Source: Megascapheus bottae
Lineage: Eukaryota > Chordata > Mammalia > Rodentia > Geomyidae
Direction: 5' to 3'
Assembly (NCBI GenBank): GCA_024803745.1
Contig: JANJXV010000037.1
Span: 7,093,501-7,157,500, forward strand
Length of the DNA: 64,000 nucleotides
The notes below the pieces were generated by a model. The model was not told the DNA's origin. It saw nothing but the letters and a program-made list of their open reading frames with translations, and did not search any database. The position numbers and the translations under genes are program-made. Position 1 is the stretch's first letter; each line of letters opens with the position of its first letter. Positions 10,595 through 21,248 of this stretch are shown piece by piece.

Positions 10595-10781
10595 ATATTT
10601 AAGCCTACGGCTAATGCTCTATCACCTAAGTCATATTCTTATTCCCAGTGTATTATGTGTATGTTTAGTCAGATGTAAGAGTCTCGAGGACTTTTCTGCC
10701 CAGACTAGCCTGAAACCAGGTCATAGGATCTCAGCCTCCGGAGTAACTAGGATTATGGGCTTGAGCTACCAGAGCCTGGCA
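10595..10781 (-). mobile_element. Degenerate B1-like + tRNA-like SINE
   Basis: 'gctaatgctctatcacctaa', 'agatgtaagagtctcgagga', 'gatctcagcctccggagtaa' and 'gcttgagctaccagagcctg' follow the antisense order of the dimer. The right arm is strongly eroded. Confidence 0.65.
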
Positions 10782-10784
10782 TCG

Positions 10785-11733
10785 AACAACTCTTTGAAGG
10801 TTCGTCAGATATAAAGGGAACTTCAAAAGTAAGAAATGATGTAGGCCCAGCTCATAGAGACAGTAATTCACAAAGACAGAGATAAACAAAGGCTAGCTTG
10901 GCTTCAACCTCTTATGGACATGAAGAAATTGAAGCTCAGTAAGTCAATGAAGTCAATGTAGCAATTTTTTTCCAAAAAATTTAAGAGGTTATATTTTATT
11001 TTAAATCTTTCAAATTTATATGCTGACTCAAATTATATTTTTAAAAAGTGCAGTATGATAATCAAGCAAATCCATCTGTAGGCCAGATGGTTCAACAAAT
11101 GTAAACCCTAGCCCGTTGATGGGAAGTGCTGGCAGGGGGGGATACCTGCCTTCTGCTTACTATTCTCCCTCTGTTCTCCTTTGAGTGGCACCCACTCAAA
11201 CCTACTTTCTTCTACTCTGCCAAAAAGCTGGAAAAGGTTTAACTACCTTATTGTTCTCTAAATAATACTAAATAGCTGTCTTTCATTAGTTCTAGGTAAA
11301 TTGATGTGATTCATGTAATTAAGAGTTTAGTAAACTAGTGATAAACAAGTACAAAAGAAAAAAATAAACAGAAACGCATAAAATATCAAAAACTATATTT
11401 AATTCTAACCAAACCAAAAAAGAGAAAGGGAGGACTTCTACACACACACACACGCACACACATCCTACCGACCACCAGGAAAAGTAAACATGATGTTAAG
11501 TAAATGGAAAGATATTGCCTGTGGAGGCATATATAAAGATGATAAATTTCTCTCCCAACTGCTCTGTGGATTCCATTGAAAACTTTCAAGGAGGTAATCT
11601 TAGTCAAAATCACAGAAGGTTTTTCATGGAAACTGACAAGGAGAGTCTAAAATTCAAATGGAAATGAAAGAATTAAAAAATGCTATGATAGTTGAAGGAG
11701 AACTGAGTAGCACAACTTACTATGGGAGCTGAG
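10785..11733. other. Unique sequence with a short CA run
   Basis: A (CA)n-type run lies at about 11441-11463. No gene recognised; the 75-codon minus-strand frame at 11386-11613 includes this simple repeat. Confidence 0.4.
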
Positions 11734-11734
11734 A

Positions 11735-11842
11735 ATATTGACACATGTCTGTAATGCCATCATTTAGGAGGCTAAAGCAAGAAGATCACAAGTTTGAATC
11801 CAGTCCAGGCAACAAGAATGAGATGCAATCTCAAAAACAACA
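11735..11842 (+). mobile_element. B1-like SINE monomer
   Basis: 'attgacacatgtctgtaatg', 'tttaggaggctaaagcaaga' and 'gtttgaatccagtccaggca' match a single B1-like arm ending in an A-rich tail. Confidence 0.65.
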
Positions 11843-12028
11843 GAAGATTGCTTATTTGAATTAGGGAAGTGAAGGGGAAAAACAATATTTGGGAAGGAGT
11901 GGGGGAGAAAAAGTGGGAGAAAAACTTGGGAAGGGGTATCAGTGTTCAAGAGGTAATGAACCATTGCCTGATGAATGTAACTGTGACCCTCTACACATCA
12001 CCCTGACAATAAAATACAATAAAAAAGA
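11843..12028 (+). mobile_element. LINE-1 3' UTR, second subfamily
   Basis: G/A-rich stretch, 'gaaccattgcctgatgaatg', 'ctctacacatcaccctgaca' and an 'ataaaatacaataaaaaa' end. It matches the order seen at 33839-34179 and differs from the young copies, which end 'ttattaattacaataaaa'. Confidence 0.75.
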
Positions 12029-12229
12029 GTTAGTGTAAACTTGTGATACTTAAAATACTATGCAGCCTAGTGTAGACAAATTTAATTTGTAGACAAATTA
12101 AATAGCAGGACAGAACAGAAACAGGCTCAGTAATTTATAGTTCCATTGTAACAAGGGATAACCTTTCCATAAAGAGTGCTGAGATAATTAGATACTTGCT
12201 TACAACCATTACATATCTAATTGGAAAAA

Positions 12230-12792
12230 TTTGAATTTTGACCCCATCTACACAAAAATAAATCCAGTTATGTTATAGATCTAAATTGAAAGGTTAAATG
12301 AGAAAGTGCCTGTAAGAACACTGATAAGCTTCATGACCTTCAGGTGTCAAAGAAAACATTAAAGCATCACAAAAGGAAATTTTGATTAATCGGATCACAG
12401 TCCAGTTAAAAGTTGCATTTATCAAAACTCACTGCTAAGAGATGTTAAAGTAGGAAACAAAATGTCAGAAAATATTTGCAAAAGGTGTATCTGACAATCT
12501 AACATAGGGCTTATATCCAATATGTTCATATATATATATATATATGTATATATATACAAACACACACATATACATCTTTCAAACCAGTGAGAAAAATACC
12601 CAAAGTAAGCAAAGATTTCAAAAGGTATTTTACAAAAGAGGATACTCAAATTACCAAACACAAACCCATAGATGCTCTACAACTATTGTTCATAAGATAT
12701 GCAAAGTAAAACTATAATGAGGTACTACTACAAATCTACCAATCAGCTACAATTTAAGAGACTGATAAATCCTAGTTATGGTTCTTTTTTCT
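12230..12792 (+). mobile_element. Ancient LINE-1 (L1M-like) ORF2 remnant, left part
   Basis: The DNA follows the ORF2 3' region: 'accccatctacacaaaaata', 'aagcttcatgaccttcaggt', 'agaaaatatttgcaaaaggt', 'catagggcttatatccaata'. It is full of stops. A TA/CA repeat lies at about 12528-12570. The element resumes at 12896 after a young LINE-1 insertion. Confidence 0.7.
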
Positions 12793-12804
12793 AGTGAAGT
12801 TCTT

Positions 12805-12895
12805 TTTTTTCATATATTTTTATTGTAATTAATAGAAGGGTTACATTATATTTGCCAGATAGAAGGTGCACTAATTCACATTGATACCCTTTCTA
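12805..12895 (-). mobile_element. Very short young LINE-1 3' end
   Basis: Only the last 91 bp of the 3' UTR (minus strand 'ggtatcaatgtgaattagtg...tctatctggcaaatataatg' order, then an A-rich tail). It is flanked by a perfect 12-bp direct repeat AGTGAAGTTCTT at 12793-12804 and 12896-12907. It interrupts the ancient LINE-1, which reads on across it. Confidence 0.9.
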
Positions 12896-13325
12896 AGTGA
12901 AGTTCTTATACACTGCTGGGAGGAATAGAAATTGGAGCAGCCGCTTTGGAAAACTGGCAGTTCCTACTAATGTAGAACATATGCTTTGGGAATTTACTCA
13001 TGACCCAACCATTCCATTTCTAGGTATATTCCCAACAGAAATGTATACATGTGTGCACCAAACGACATAGTGAAAAAAGTTCCCAGCACGGTTGTTTTTT
13101 AGTGTCCTAAATTCAAAAGTCCATTAATAGAAGAATGAATAAATGTTAGTATATTTATACAATGGAATGCTAAAGGATAAGAGAACAAATAATCCTAAAC
13201 TCCATGCAAGGGTATAGATTAATCTCTGCACCATAATGTGAACCAAAGAAATCACATACAAATGGAGGTATTCTTGTATGGTTTCACTTATACCAAGTCT
13301 ACAGTCTACAACACTAATCTATTGA
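12896..13325 (+). mobile_element. Ancient LINE-1 (L1M-like) ORF2 remnant, right part
   Basis: Continues the left part: 'cttatacactgctgggagga', 'catgacccaaccattccatt', 'aggtatattcccaacagaaa', 'tttatacaatggaatgctaa', 'gtatggtttcacttatacca'. This is the end of the ORF2 coding region, heavily mutated. Confidence 0.8.
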
Positions 13326-13489
13326 GACCGAAGTCAGGAGGGTACTTGTTTTTCTGGGGGTAGAACCAAGATGGGACAAGCAAGCCAACTTGGACACAAG
13401 TAATATGCACTGTTCTTGATCTGGGTGGCAGTGTCCATTTCATGGAAATCCATCCCTTAGAATCAGTGCCCTTTTCTGAATACATCCCT

Positions 13490-13610
13490 TCTCAATAAAC
13501 ATTCATTTAAAAATCACTTATTAAGTACCAGACATGGTTCAGGTGTAGGGAAAGGATCAATTAGTAGGATATAGACCCTGTCCTTAATGAAACTAAGTCT
13601 AAAGGGATTT
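13490..13610 (+). mobile_element. L2 or MIR-class relic
   Basis: 'acttattaagtaccagacat', 'ggttcaggtgtagggaaagg' and 'agaccctgtccttaatgaaa' match the pattern of the L2 3' region ('ttattgagtacctactatgt...gtccctgccct'). Confidence 0.5.
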
Positions 13611-13754
13611 AATGAGTTGGTTATTTACTTGTTTACTTAGTATAAAAACAGGGAAACATCTTGAAGCTTTAAGACAGATGTATTAGAAAGTAATTTGGGA
13701 GACTATTTTTGTCATTTGGTGTATATACGAGATTATGAGCAACTAGGTGACATT

Positions 13755-13948
13755 AATTCATGTCTATTATTCTACCTACTCAGGAAGCTGAGATCACGTG
13801 ATCCTGCCTAGGCAGGAGACTCCATTTCCAAAGTAACCAACACTATGCTAGACAGGAGGTGTGGCTCTGGTGGTAGAGCACGAGCCACTAGCAAACAAGC
13901 AGAGCAAGGACATGAGGCCCTGAGGTTGAGCCCCAGAACTGGTCAAAC
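13755..13948 (+). mobile_element. Degenerate B1-like + tRNA-like SINE
   Basis: 'attattctacctactcagga', 'ggtgtggctctggtggtaga' and 'gaggttgagccccagaactg' follow the dimer order with deletions in the left arm. Confidence 0.65.
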
Positions 13949-14019
13949 AAAAGTTATGAACCATCCTTTCCCTAAAAATGCATTCAGAATCTTCTTACTT
14001 ATACTCAAACATAGAGGTC

Positions 14020-14220
14020 TTCCAACTAAGCCTTGCTCATTCACCTATCCTCTGAGCTCTATCTTCCCAGCCATGATTATGTCTATGTAGACACATTACA
14101 TTGCTATTTGTTATCTGCATGAAAGTCTTATCCACCAGACAATGAGCTTCATAAGAACAGATGAAACCTGTCTTCCTGCTTTGTCATGTTAGCCTACAGC
14201 CAAAAGGGACTCTATAAGCT
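14020..14220 (-). mobile_element. L2 relic
   Basis: 'cttatccaccagacaatgag', 'cttcataagaacagatgaaa' and 'cctgtcttcctgctttgtca' parallel the antisense LINE-2 3' end ('ccactagaatgtaagctccatgagggcaggga'). Confidence 0.5.
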
Positions 14221-15377
14221 TTCTGTAGTTTTATGATGGATATATAATTTCTATGTAGGGTATTTCCATTATTGCCTTTTACTTCTAACATGTCTTAAAA
14301 GTATATGCAGACAATAACCATTCCATCGGTTCCTGGTGTATGTATCTATGGCCTGAGAATCATCTTTCTCACAATTTTAACAATGTCCAACAATGTGATA
14401 CTTAAATTGTCTCCATCACCAAGGGATAGTCCAGTCTGTGTTGATTTTTTTTAGTTACTGGTATGACCAAACTACTAAGTATCCCTAAAGCAGGTGCATT
14501 ATATATAATCAAATTTTATCACCAATATTTCTCTGCCACAAATTCCCCAATATGAGCTTTCCTAGCAAATAATCAGAGAACTTAGCTCTTTAAAAAATAA
14601 AGTGACTTGGTGACTTGACAATTACAAGTAGCTTCATCTGTAACTTGGCAACCTGAGATAACCTAGTTTTGCTACTTTTTGAAGCAAATACCTTCCCATA
14701 ATAACTTTATTAGCCTAGCAGCCATTTGCTATTGTAGTACCTTTTCCCCTTGGCCACTGACTGAATAGAACTGGAAACTAGGCACATTGAGCTAATCAGA
14801 GATTCTAAGAAAATGAGAAGATTTTGTTTCTCTCCTTGACTAGACTTATAATATATGGATTTAAGAATTGTGGGGTACCATGTTCTGAAAGGAACACTAA
14901 GGTGCAAGAGTGGGTCAGTCTACAGAGAGTAAGGAAGAAATAGAGAGATAGAATAAAAGCCCACTGAAGATATGGATACTGATTATGCCTTGACTTTACA
15001 ATAGCACTGGCTTCCAACTATTTCAGAGTTTTATCTATGACAAATGATGTTTAATCTCATATACCCGCTCGCTTATAAACAATCGTTTCTTGATTTGTAG
15101 TTTGAATTGACTCATTACTTGCTCCTGGAAAGTCCTCAACTGCATGATTCTCATTCTGATGTCTTAGAAAGGGGCATTAATGCCCCTGAAACGCCACATG
15201 GCTAAGTCAGTTGTAAATAATTTTGATTTGCATGTGTATAAAATAACCTATGTGCAAGGAAAAGTAAAATTCTTCCTCCACCAGCAATACAAAGTAACCT
15301 TAATGATTTTATATATATATATGATTCTTAATAAGAGTGTTTATTAAGAACTATTTTATAAAATCCAGGCAGATGTA
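14221..15377. other. Unique AT-rich sequence
   Basis: No gene recognised. Two overlapping minus-strand frames of 65-70 codons (14710-15017) lack recognisable domains. A short (TA)n lies near 15312. Confidence 0.4.
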
Positions 15378-15478
15378 TTTATATCCTACTTTACTTTAAA
15401 TGGAATCACAAATACTTTGTAATTTGTTTCTTTTATATGAAAATCCATCTATGATACCTTTTCCCTGTCAAAGATATA
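15378..15478 (-). mobile_element. Ancient LINE-1 remnant, left part
   Basis: 'tactttaaatggaatcacaa' followed by 'ttgtttcttttatatgaaaa' resembles antisense LINE-1 ORF2. It appears to resume at 16105 after the SINE cluster. Confidence 0.45.
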
Positions 15479-15483
15479 TACCT

Positions 15484-15970
15484 AGGACTGGGTGCCTGTG
15501 GCTACTTCTAGATACTCAGGAAGCTGTGATCTGAGAACCACAGTTTGAAGCCAGCTCCAGCAGTATAGTCCATGAAAATCTTATCTCAAATTAACCATCA
15601 AAAAAGCCAAAGGTAAAGCCAGGCATGGTGGCTCACTCCTGTAATCCTAAATACGCAGGAGGCTGAGATCTGAGGATCATGGTTCATAGCCAGGCCAGGC
15701 ACTAAAGTCACTAAAGTCTGCTAGACTCTTATCTCCAATTAACCACCAGAAAACCGGAAGTGGCACTGTGGCTCAGGGGTAGGGTGGTATCTTGAGCTGA
15801 AAAGCTCGGGGATAGCACCCAAGCCAAGGGTTCAAGCCCCACAAATGACAAAAAAAAAGCCAGAGGTAAAGCTATGTCTTCAAGTGGTAGACCATTAGCC
15901 TTAAGAATAAAAAGAAAAAGCTAAAGGGCAATACCCCAATTACCCCAATCCTGAGTTTAAGCCCCAGAAC
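15484..15970 (+). mobile_element. B1-like + tRNA-like SINE split by another SINE
   Basis: Left arm at 15484-15618 ('tgggtgcctgtggctacttc', 'gtttgaagccagctccagca', 'attaaccatcaaaaaagcca'); right arm resumes at about 15859-15970 ('ttcaagtggtagaccattag', 'gagtttaagccccagaacca'). A second full SINE sits between them, flanked by copies of 'aagcca(a/g)aggtaaagc'. Confidence 0.75.
15619..15858 (+). mobile_element. B1-like + tRNA-like SINE nested in an older copy
   Basis: Complete dimer: 'ccaggcatggtggctcactc', 'ggaggctgagatctgaggat', 'tatctccaattaaccaccag', 'gtggcactgtggctcagggg', 'gggttcaagccccacaaatg', A-rich tail. Near-identical flanks (aaagccaaaggtaaag before it and aaagccagaggtaaag after it) are its target-site duplication. 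Confidence 0.85.
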
Positions 15971-16003
15971 CACACATACACACACACATACAGAGAAGGG
16001 GGG

Positions 16004-16048
<45 letters not shown>
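15970..16048. repeat. CA run then (GA)n microsatellite
   Basis: The tail of the outer SINE runs into CA units, a short G-run, and about 23 GA units at about 16006-16048. Open frames of 60-85 codons across it are artefacts of this repeat. Confidence 0.9.
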
Positions 16049-16050
<2 letters not shown>

Positions 16051-16104
16051 CTCAAGGAAGGGAGAGAGAAAGGGAAGGAGAGAAAAAAAAGGCAGAGAGA
16101 GATC

Positions 16105-16285
16105 TGGATTGCATTTATAAAGATTGTATGATATTCCATTATATGAAAACAATAATTTATTCCATAAATCCCTAGGATTTATATTTCTCTGTCTCATTGT
16201 ACATTTAGGTGATTTTGTGATATATATGTAATAAAGATTCCTATCTTGTTGTTGCTTGGACTCACAATTTGTTCATTGAAAATTC
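16105..16285 (-). mobile_element. Ancient LINE-1 remnant, right part
   Basis: 'tatgatattccattatatga', 'tttattccataaatccctag', 'tgtacatttaggtgattttg' match the antisense end of LINE-1 ORF2 ('aatattccattgtatgg...ggacatttgggttg'). Confidence 0.55.
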
Positions 16286-16289
16286 AAAA

Positions 16290-16683
16290 AAATGTTTAAT
16301 TACCCTCTTTTAGTTTAATATGAGGAAAGAGCACCCAAACCCTCTCTGAGTGGGGCTAAAAAAGCATCGAGCAGTGAGTCAGAAAAGACCTAGAACACTA
16401 AAGCATGAAAGGGAATGCGGTTTTATGTGACACAAGCCAAAAGATGTTCCTGTCGTCCTCATCTGATGTAACCAAGGCTAATAAGTTCTTGGTGGACGGT
16501 ACTAAATCACCTCGATAAGATTCACAGTCACCCACATCCTGCCTGGTAGAGTGAGCCGTGCAAGAAAAGCTCACTCCCACTGTGGTTAAGAATTCATGAA
16601 GTTCCTCCTTTCTCTTCCAAAAGTCCTTCCAAACAAAATGGAAAACATAGTATGGATTTCTCCACCATTTAAAAGTTTCTGGA
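16290..16683. other. Unique sequence with a 101-codon minus-strand frame
   Basis: The open frame at 16398-16703 on the minus strand starts inside the neighbouring SINE and has no recognised domain. The stretch holds several CpG sites. No splice signals frame it convincingly. Confidence 0.35.
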
Positions 16684-16930
16684 GCCCAGCACCAGCGACT
16701 CACACCTGTAATTCCAGCTATTCAGGAGGCTAAGTAGCAAGGATGACAGTTCAAAGCCAGCCCAGGCACAAAAGTCCCTGAGACTCTTATCTCCAATTGA
16801 GCATCAGAAAACTAGATGTGGTGCTGTGGTTCAAAGTGCAAAAGTGCTAGCCTTGAGCTGAAGAGTTCAGGGACAGGGCCTAGGCCCAGATTTCAAGCCC
16901 TACAACTGACAAAAATAAATAAATAAATAC
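16684..16930 (+). mobile_element. B1-like + tRNA-like SINE
   Basis: Complete dimer ending in an AAATA-rich tail: 'accagcgactcacacctgta', 'tatctccaattgagcatcag', 'tggtgctgtggttcaaagtg', 'gatttcaagccctacaactg'. It is flanked by 'aaagtttctgg' at about 16673 and 16932. Confidence 0.87.
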
Positions 16931-17009
16931 GAAAGTTTCTGGCACATGATGGTTTCAAGAGTAGCATTTGCTCCTTGCAGGACTCTGGACTAACTACAGT
17001 AACACTGTG

Positions 17010-17360
17010 CTAGCGTCACATTACTATGACAAAATAGATGAGGTGAATTACTTATAGCAGGGAAAAGGCTACTTTGGCTCTCAGGTGTAGAGGTTCTATC
17101 CCAAGACTAAGTGGGTCTCTTGCTTCAAGTCAGTGACAGGGCAACACATTGAGGTGAGAGTGTGAGAAGCACAGTACTCATGAACTGGAAGCAAAGGCTG
17201 AGACAGGAAACAATCAGGAATCATGTCCCTTTGAGGGAATGACACCAATGACTTAAAAAGCATCTCCCCATGGTGCTTCTCTGAGGACTAAGCCTTTAAC
17301 ACATGGTCCTTCAGGAGACAGCTCTCCATCTCAAAGATGATGGAATTAGAGACCAAAGGT
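17010..17360 (-). mobile_element. Possible MaLR-type LTR relic
   Basis: 'cacattactatgacaaaata' then 'gtgaattacttatagcaggg' and 'ggctactttggctctcaggt' parallel the antisense 3' end of MaLR LTRs (retrotransposon LTRs without an envelope gene). It is diverged, and family assignment is uncertain. Confidence 0.4.
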
Positions 17361-17399
17361 CTTTGATGACTTCCTCATAGTAATAAGACCAGTATATTT

Positions 17400-18485
17400 T
17401 AAAATCTGGGTCCAAGCCAAGGAAACAGGCTTTCTTTGCACCGTGTCATTAGGCTTTGAAACAGCTGACTTAATTCTTATAAAGATCACGAGTTTGTAGT
17501 CACTAGTTCAGTAATAGTCATTCTTCCATTTGGGTATTCGAGAGTCATGTAAACACAATGTGAGGACATTTGCAAAAGACTGTCAGAGGCTGAATCTTCA
17601 AAGGTTGTCTTTCAGGTCATTGGGTCAAAGCTCTCACATGTTAGAAAAAAAAGTCAACTCCCCTTGGCAGACAGTTTACTGAACACACACTCTTAGGAAA
17701 GAGATGAGTAAATACTTCTGATAATGAGTCAAAAAAGTCCTAAATTAGCCAAGCTTTCTGAGAAATTTTGACATATTAGGAAATTCTTAGAACTATAGAA
17801 CTGTTTTCTGCAACCAGCCTCTGTTTCTCTCCTACACAGACCTCAGCTCGGAGCCCTTCTGAGGTTGGAATGCCATTGCCAAATCAGAAGCAGTAAATGT
17901 CTGCACACGCAAAGCCACTGTCCCAACCCACTGGCCCGGGGTCTCAGTTGGGAAAGACAGTTCTCTCGAGTGACAACAGCCTTGCTTTGCAGTCGCGGAT
18001 GTTATAAATAGTTGCATACTGGCAGGAGGAGCATGGGAAGTGGTTTTTTGGCATTTCCTGTGGTCATATGTACATCTGTTCCCAACCAACTGATTTCTAG
18101 AATGTGATTACAGATAGCTTATGGTAACCATCTGTACAGCTAATCTTGAATTAATAAAACCACGTGACTCTTCAAACGATCATGAGAAACTAAAATGACC
18201 GGAGTGGTGTATGGCCCTAAAAGATGTCACAAATACTTGGATTTTTGAAGTGTTTGTCTTCCCTCTCCCTTCACTCTCCTTAGTCTGAACATTTTCCCAC
18301 AATAGTCTCCTGTGGACTCCTGGAGTCCAGTAGATGAGAGAGCACTCCAGGCCCATCTCCACCCAGCTGGACACTTGTACAAAAATGTGCCTTGTCACCT
18401 CCACATCACCATCTAGTTAGTGTTAGGTTCTACCTACATATAAAGGGAAAACAGCCTTGTGGGAAATGGAGCCATTTCATCATTC
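17400..18485. other. Unique sequence
   Basis: No repeat recognised. Minus-strand frames of 85 codons (17832-18089) and 74 codons (18180-18404) have no recognisable domain or splice context. Confidence 0.4.
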
Positions 18486-18489
18486 AAGC

Positions 18490-18712
18490 CATGCACTGAT
18501 GCCTCATGCCTATACACTTAACAACTCAGGAGGCCGAACTGTGAGGGCTAAGGTTCAAAACCAGCCTGAGAAGAAAAGTTTATGAGATTTTTATCTCCAA
18601 CAAACTACTCTGCTCTCCCCCCCCCTGAAAAAAAAATAAAGCCCAAAGTGGAGCTCTTGCTCAGGTGGTAGAGTGCTAGTCTTGAGCAAAAGAAACTCAA
18701 GGACAGCAAATC
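18490..18712 (+). mobile_element. B1-like + tRNA-like SINE
   Basis: 'actgatgcctcatgcctata', 'caactcaggaggccgaactg', 'ttttatctccaacaaactac' and 'gctcaggtggtagagtgcta' in order. A C-run and A-run lie in the linker. Confidence 0.75.
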
Positions 18713-18769
18713 TGAATTACTAAAATAGATCTTTCACTTTTGATCCTTGACAACTCTTTCTTCCTACTG

Positions 18770-19170
18770 AAATCCATCCGATGTTTCATTTCATATCACA
18801 GGTAAAATAAATAAATTCCTTCTCCTGTAAGGTCTTAGAGAATCTAGCTCCTGCCTATCTGATTGACTTTCCCCATTCTTCTTCCTGAATGTTTAGCATA
18901 ACACAGGGATTTATTTCTGTTCCTCAGACAGAGGATGCCTCAGGAGTCTTCCTCTCCGTCTATATCCAGGTCTTCACATTGCTCCTTCCTTCTGCTATAT
19001 AGGTCTCCATGTACCTGCCACCTACTAGGCCTCTCCTGAGCATACAAATCTATAGTCTTCCTGCACTCACTTTCTCTTCTTAATTTTTGATTTTCTCCTT
19101 TAAAAAAACCTAGTCTTTGAGGATCAAAGCCTCATTTGAGTAACTCTTCACTCAATCCCCAAGAGAAATA
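18770..19170 (-). mobile_element. L2 relic
   Basis: 'ctgattgactttccccattc', 'gtcttcacattgctccttcc', 'tctccatgtacctgccacct' follow the antisense LINE-2 3' region. No open reading. Confidence 0.45.
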
Positions 19171-19182
19171 TTTCTATTTTCT

Positions 19183-19262
19183 TGACATCAGTACTAGGAT
19201 TTGAACTCTGGGGCTCACATTTTCTAGCAAGTACTCTACCACTTGAGCTATGCCCTTCATAC
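19183..19262 (-). mobile_element. ID-like SINE arm
   Basis: 'agtactaggatttgaactct', 'tctagcaagtactctaccac' and 'ttgagctatgcccttcat' are an antisense tRNA-like arm (B-box then A-box). Confidence 0.65.
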
Positions 19263-19559
19263 TGAATTCCTATTCTTCAGCCTTTGAACAAATCCCTGAT
19301 TTGCTCTGTAGATTTGGAGCAAGCTTCACAATTGGCTGTAGCAGAGAAAGCCTGGAAAGCATGGTGGTATTTTCAGTCCTCATTTGGCCTGCGAATTTCT
19401 TGTGAAGAAAGAAGAGAAGATTGCATTCAGGACCTACCTGAGCAGTCTTGTAAGTAGAAGCAGCAGTTTTATTACAAACTTAATCTGATTTGATTCTTCA
19501 TATTCCAAAAGGAAGCAGGGAAGAATGCAATCATAAAATTCAATGCATATCCTACAAGA

Positions 19560-19715
19560 TAAAGGGAAATTGAGGGAAGGGATGGGATTGGGAAGGGTGG
19601 GGAGAATGGTGAAAGAGATGACATTGATTAAGCTGTACTATATGTATAAACTTCTTGGCTGAATGGCATCTCCTTTGTACAACTACTCAAAGATTATAAT
19701 AAAGAAAACAAAAGG
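19560..19715 (+). mobile_element. LINE-1 3' end, older subfamily
   Basis: G-rich 'gggaagggatgggattggga', 'aagagatgacattgattaag', 'catctcctttgtacaactac' and an 'ataataaagaaaacaaaa' end are typical of a LINE-1 3' UTR and tail. Confidence 0.6.
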
Positions 19716-19739
19716 AAAACCATTTCCTTCTTTCTTTGC

Positions 19740-19983
19740 TTTGTTGTTGTTGTTCTTGGTGGTGGTGGTGGTTGTGGACCTGGGCTCTGTCCCAAGCTCT
19801 TCAGCTCAAGGTTATTCCTCTACCACTTTCAGCCATAGCACTACTTCCAGTTTTCTGGTGGTGGTTAATTGGAGAGAAGACTCCCATGGACTTTTGTGCC
19901 TGAGCTGGCTTTGAACTGCTATTCTCAGACCTCAGCTTCCTGAGTAGCTAGGATTAGAGGTGTGCACCATCAGTGCCTGGCTG
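19740..19983 (-). mobile_element. B1-like + tRNA-like SINE
   Basis: Antisense dimer: GTT/GGT-rich tail, 'gctctgtcccaagctcttca', 'ctctaccactttcagccata', 'ggttaattggagagaagact', 'ctagctaggatt' region ending 'gtgcaccatcagtgcctggc' order. Confidence 0.83.
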
Positions 19984-19989
19984 AGTATT

Positions 19990-20110
19990 TTTTTAAATTT
20001 ATTCTGTGAGTATTTACTGAGAGTCTGCTGCATGTGAAAACCACGGTAGACGGCAAGAGTTCAGGGGTGAATGAGACCGAGTATCCATTCTTGTGAAATT
20101 CCAAATCTGA
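19990..20110 (+). mobile_element. L2 or MIR-class relic
   Basis: 'gagtatttactgagagtctg', 'ctgcatgtgaaaaccacggt' and 'gttcaggggtgaatgagacc' parallel the L2 3' region ('ttattgagtgcctactatgtgccagg...gcagtgaacaaga'). Confidence 0.5.
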
Positions 20111-20605
20111 CAGAAGAGACATATGGCTAACAGGTAAACTTACAAATAAATAGAATGCTTTTGTCAGGGGATCCAAAAGATCATGGGATGCTAAGTCAAG
20201 GCCACCTACCCTGAAGATGCAAAAAGGACTTCCTGAAGAGCTAACAGCCTGGATCACCTAGAAGCAATTCACAACAAAGAAACACTACAAGGTTCAACCT
20301 GCTGTTGTGTTTTCTTTCTCCTTCCCAAGAAGGAAGTGATTTTCCACACAGGAGCAGCACAGGACTAGGTGACTGCCTTGTATCTAACATTTGCTTTTGT
20401 AAGGGAAAAGCAGATGAGACATCCGAGTTTGTCTGTACTGTGGTCACCCCTGTGTTCATTCCTACTGATTGAAAGTCAGAATGCAGTCAATCATGAGTCC
20501 AGTTCAGGAACAATATCATCATGGCTCCAATCATCATCCTCACTCTTCAGTGTGGACCAAGAGCACCGTTAAGAGCAGTTCGAATCCCACACATTTACAA
20601 TTTTG
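20111..20605. other. Unique sequence
   Basis: Overlapping open frames of 67-95 codons on both strands without domains. No repeat recognised. Confidence 0.4.
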
Positions 20606-20609
20606 ATTT

Positions 20610-20735
20610 CCTTCCATGATCAGGGCTGCAAGCATCCAAGGCCCATTTACTGGTAAGAAAATTGGTATGCAAAGAATTCAAGCAACTTGTCAATGTCACA
20701 AGAGAAAATGACAAGCTCGGGGTTAACACTCTCTC
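20610..20735 (+). mobile_element. MIR relic
   Basis: 'ttactggtaagaaaattggt' , 'attcaagcaacttgtcaatg', 'tcacaagagaaaatgacaag' and 'ctcggggttaaca' follow the MIR core and 3' part ('gaaactgaggc...taacttgcccaaggtcac'). Confidence 0.55.
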
Positions 20736-21248
20736 TTAACTACCACTTCTCAGTGGTAGAAACCCATACTGGAATGGTCCCTGGAGTGATCTTACTAGCT
20801 CAAGGATTTGTATCAGGTACATCTATGGTACTGTGATGTTTGACATTATTTGGACTTGAGTTCAAAGCTTTGTGTTGGTTTTACAGGATGTGACCCCTGC
20901 AGTGTAATCTGTTTACTAGTCACATTTTGTACTTTGAAGGTACAACGTACTTGAAGATAAGGCCTCACTTATTCTCAGAACACTTATTTGAGTGAGAAAC
21001 CATTGTGACCACTTTGCTGATAAGCCAACTGAGGCAGAGGACTGACACACCAATAATGGCCTGTCAGAAGTTGTATCAACTGTAGATGTCAACCTGCATC
21101 TCCCATCTTCCTTGCCTAATGCATCTCCAAACAGCTTCCTCATCTGTAGCCTCAGCAGCCCAGGGAAATATATCTTTTGTCCCCTAAAATCCCATTACAC
21201 AAGGATGGGATGTCAAGATCACCAATGAACAATATGTTCCAATAGTAC

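Noticed and set aside
16398..16703. 101-codon minus-strand protein
   Set aside because: The start lies inside a SINE, and no domain, splice signal or polyadenylation context supports it.
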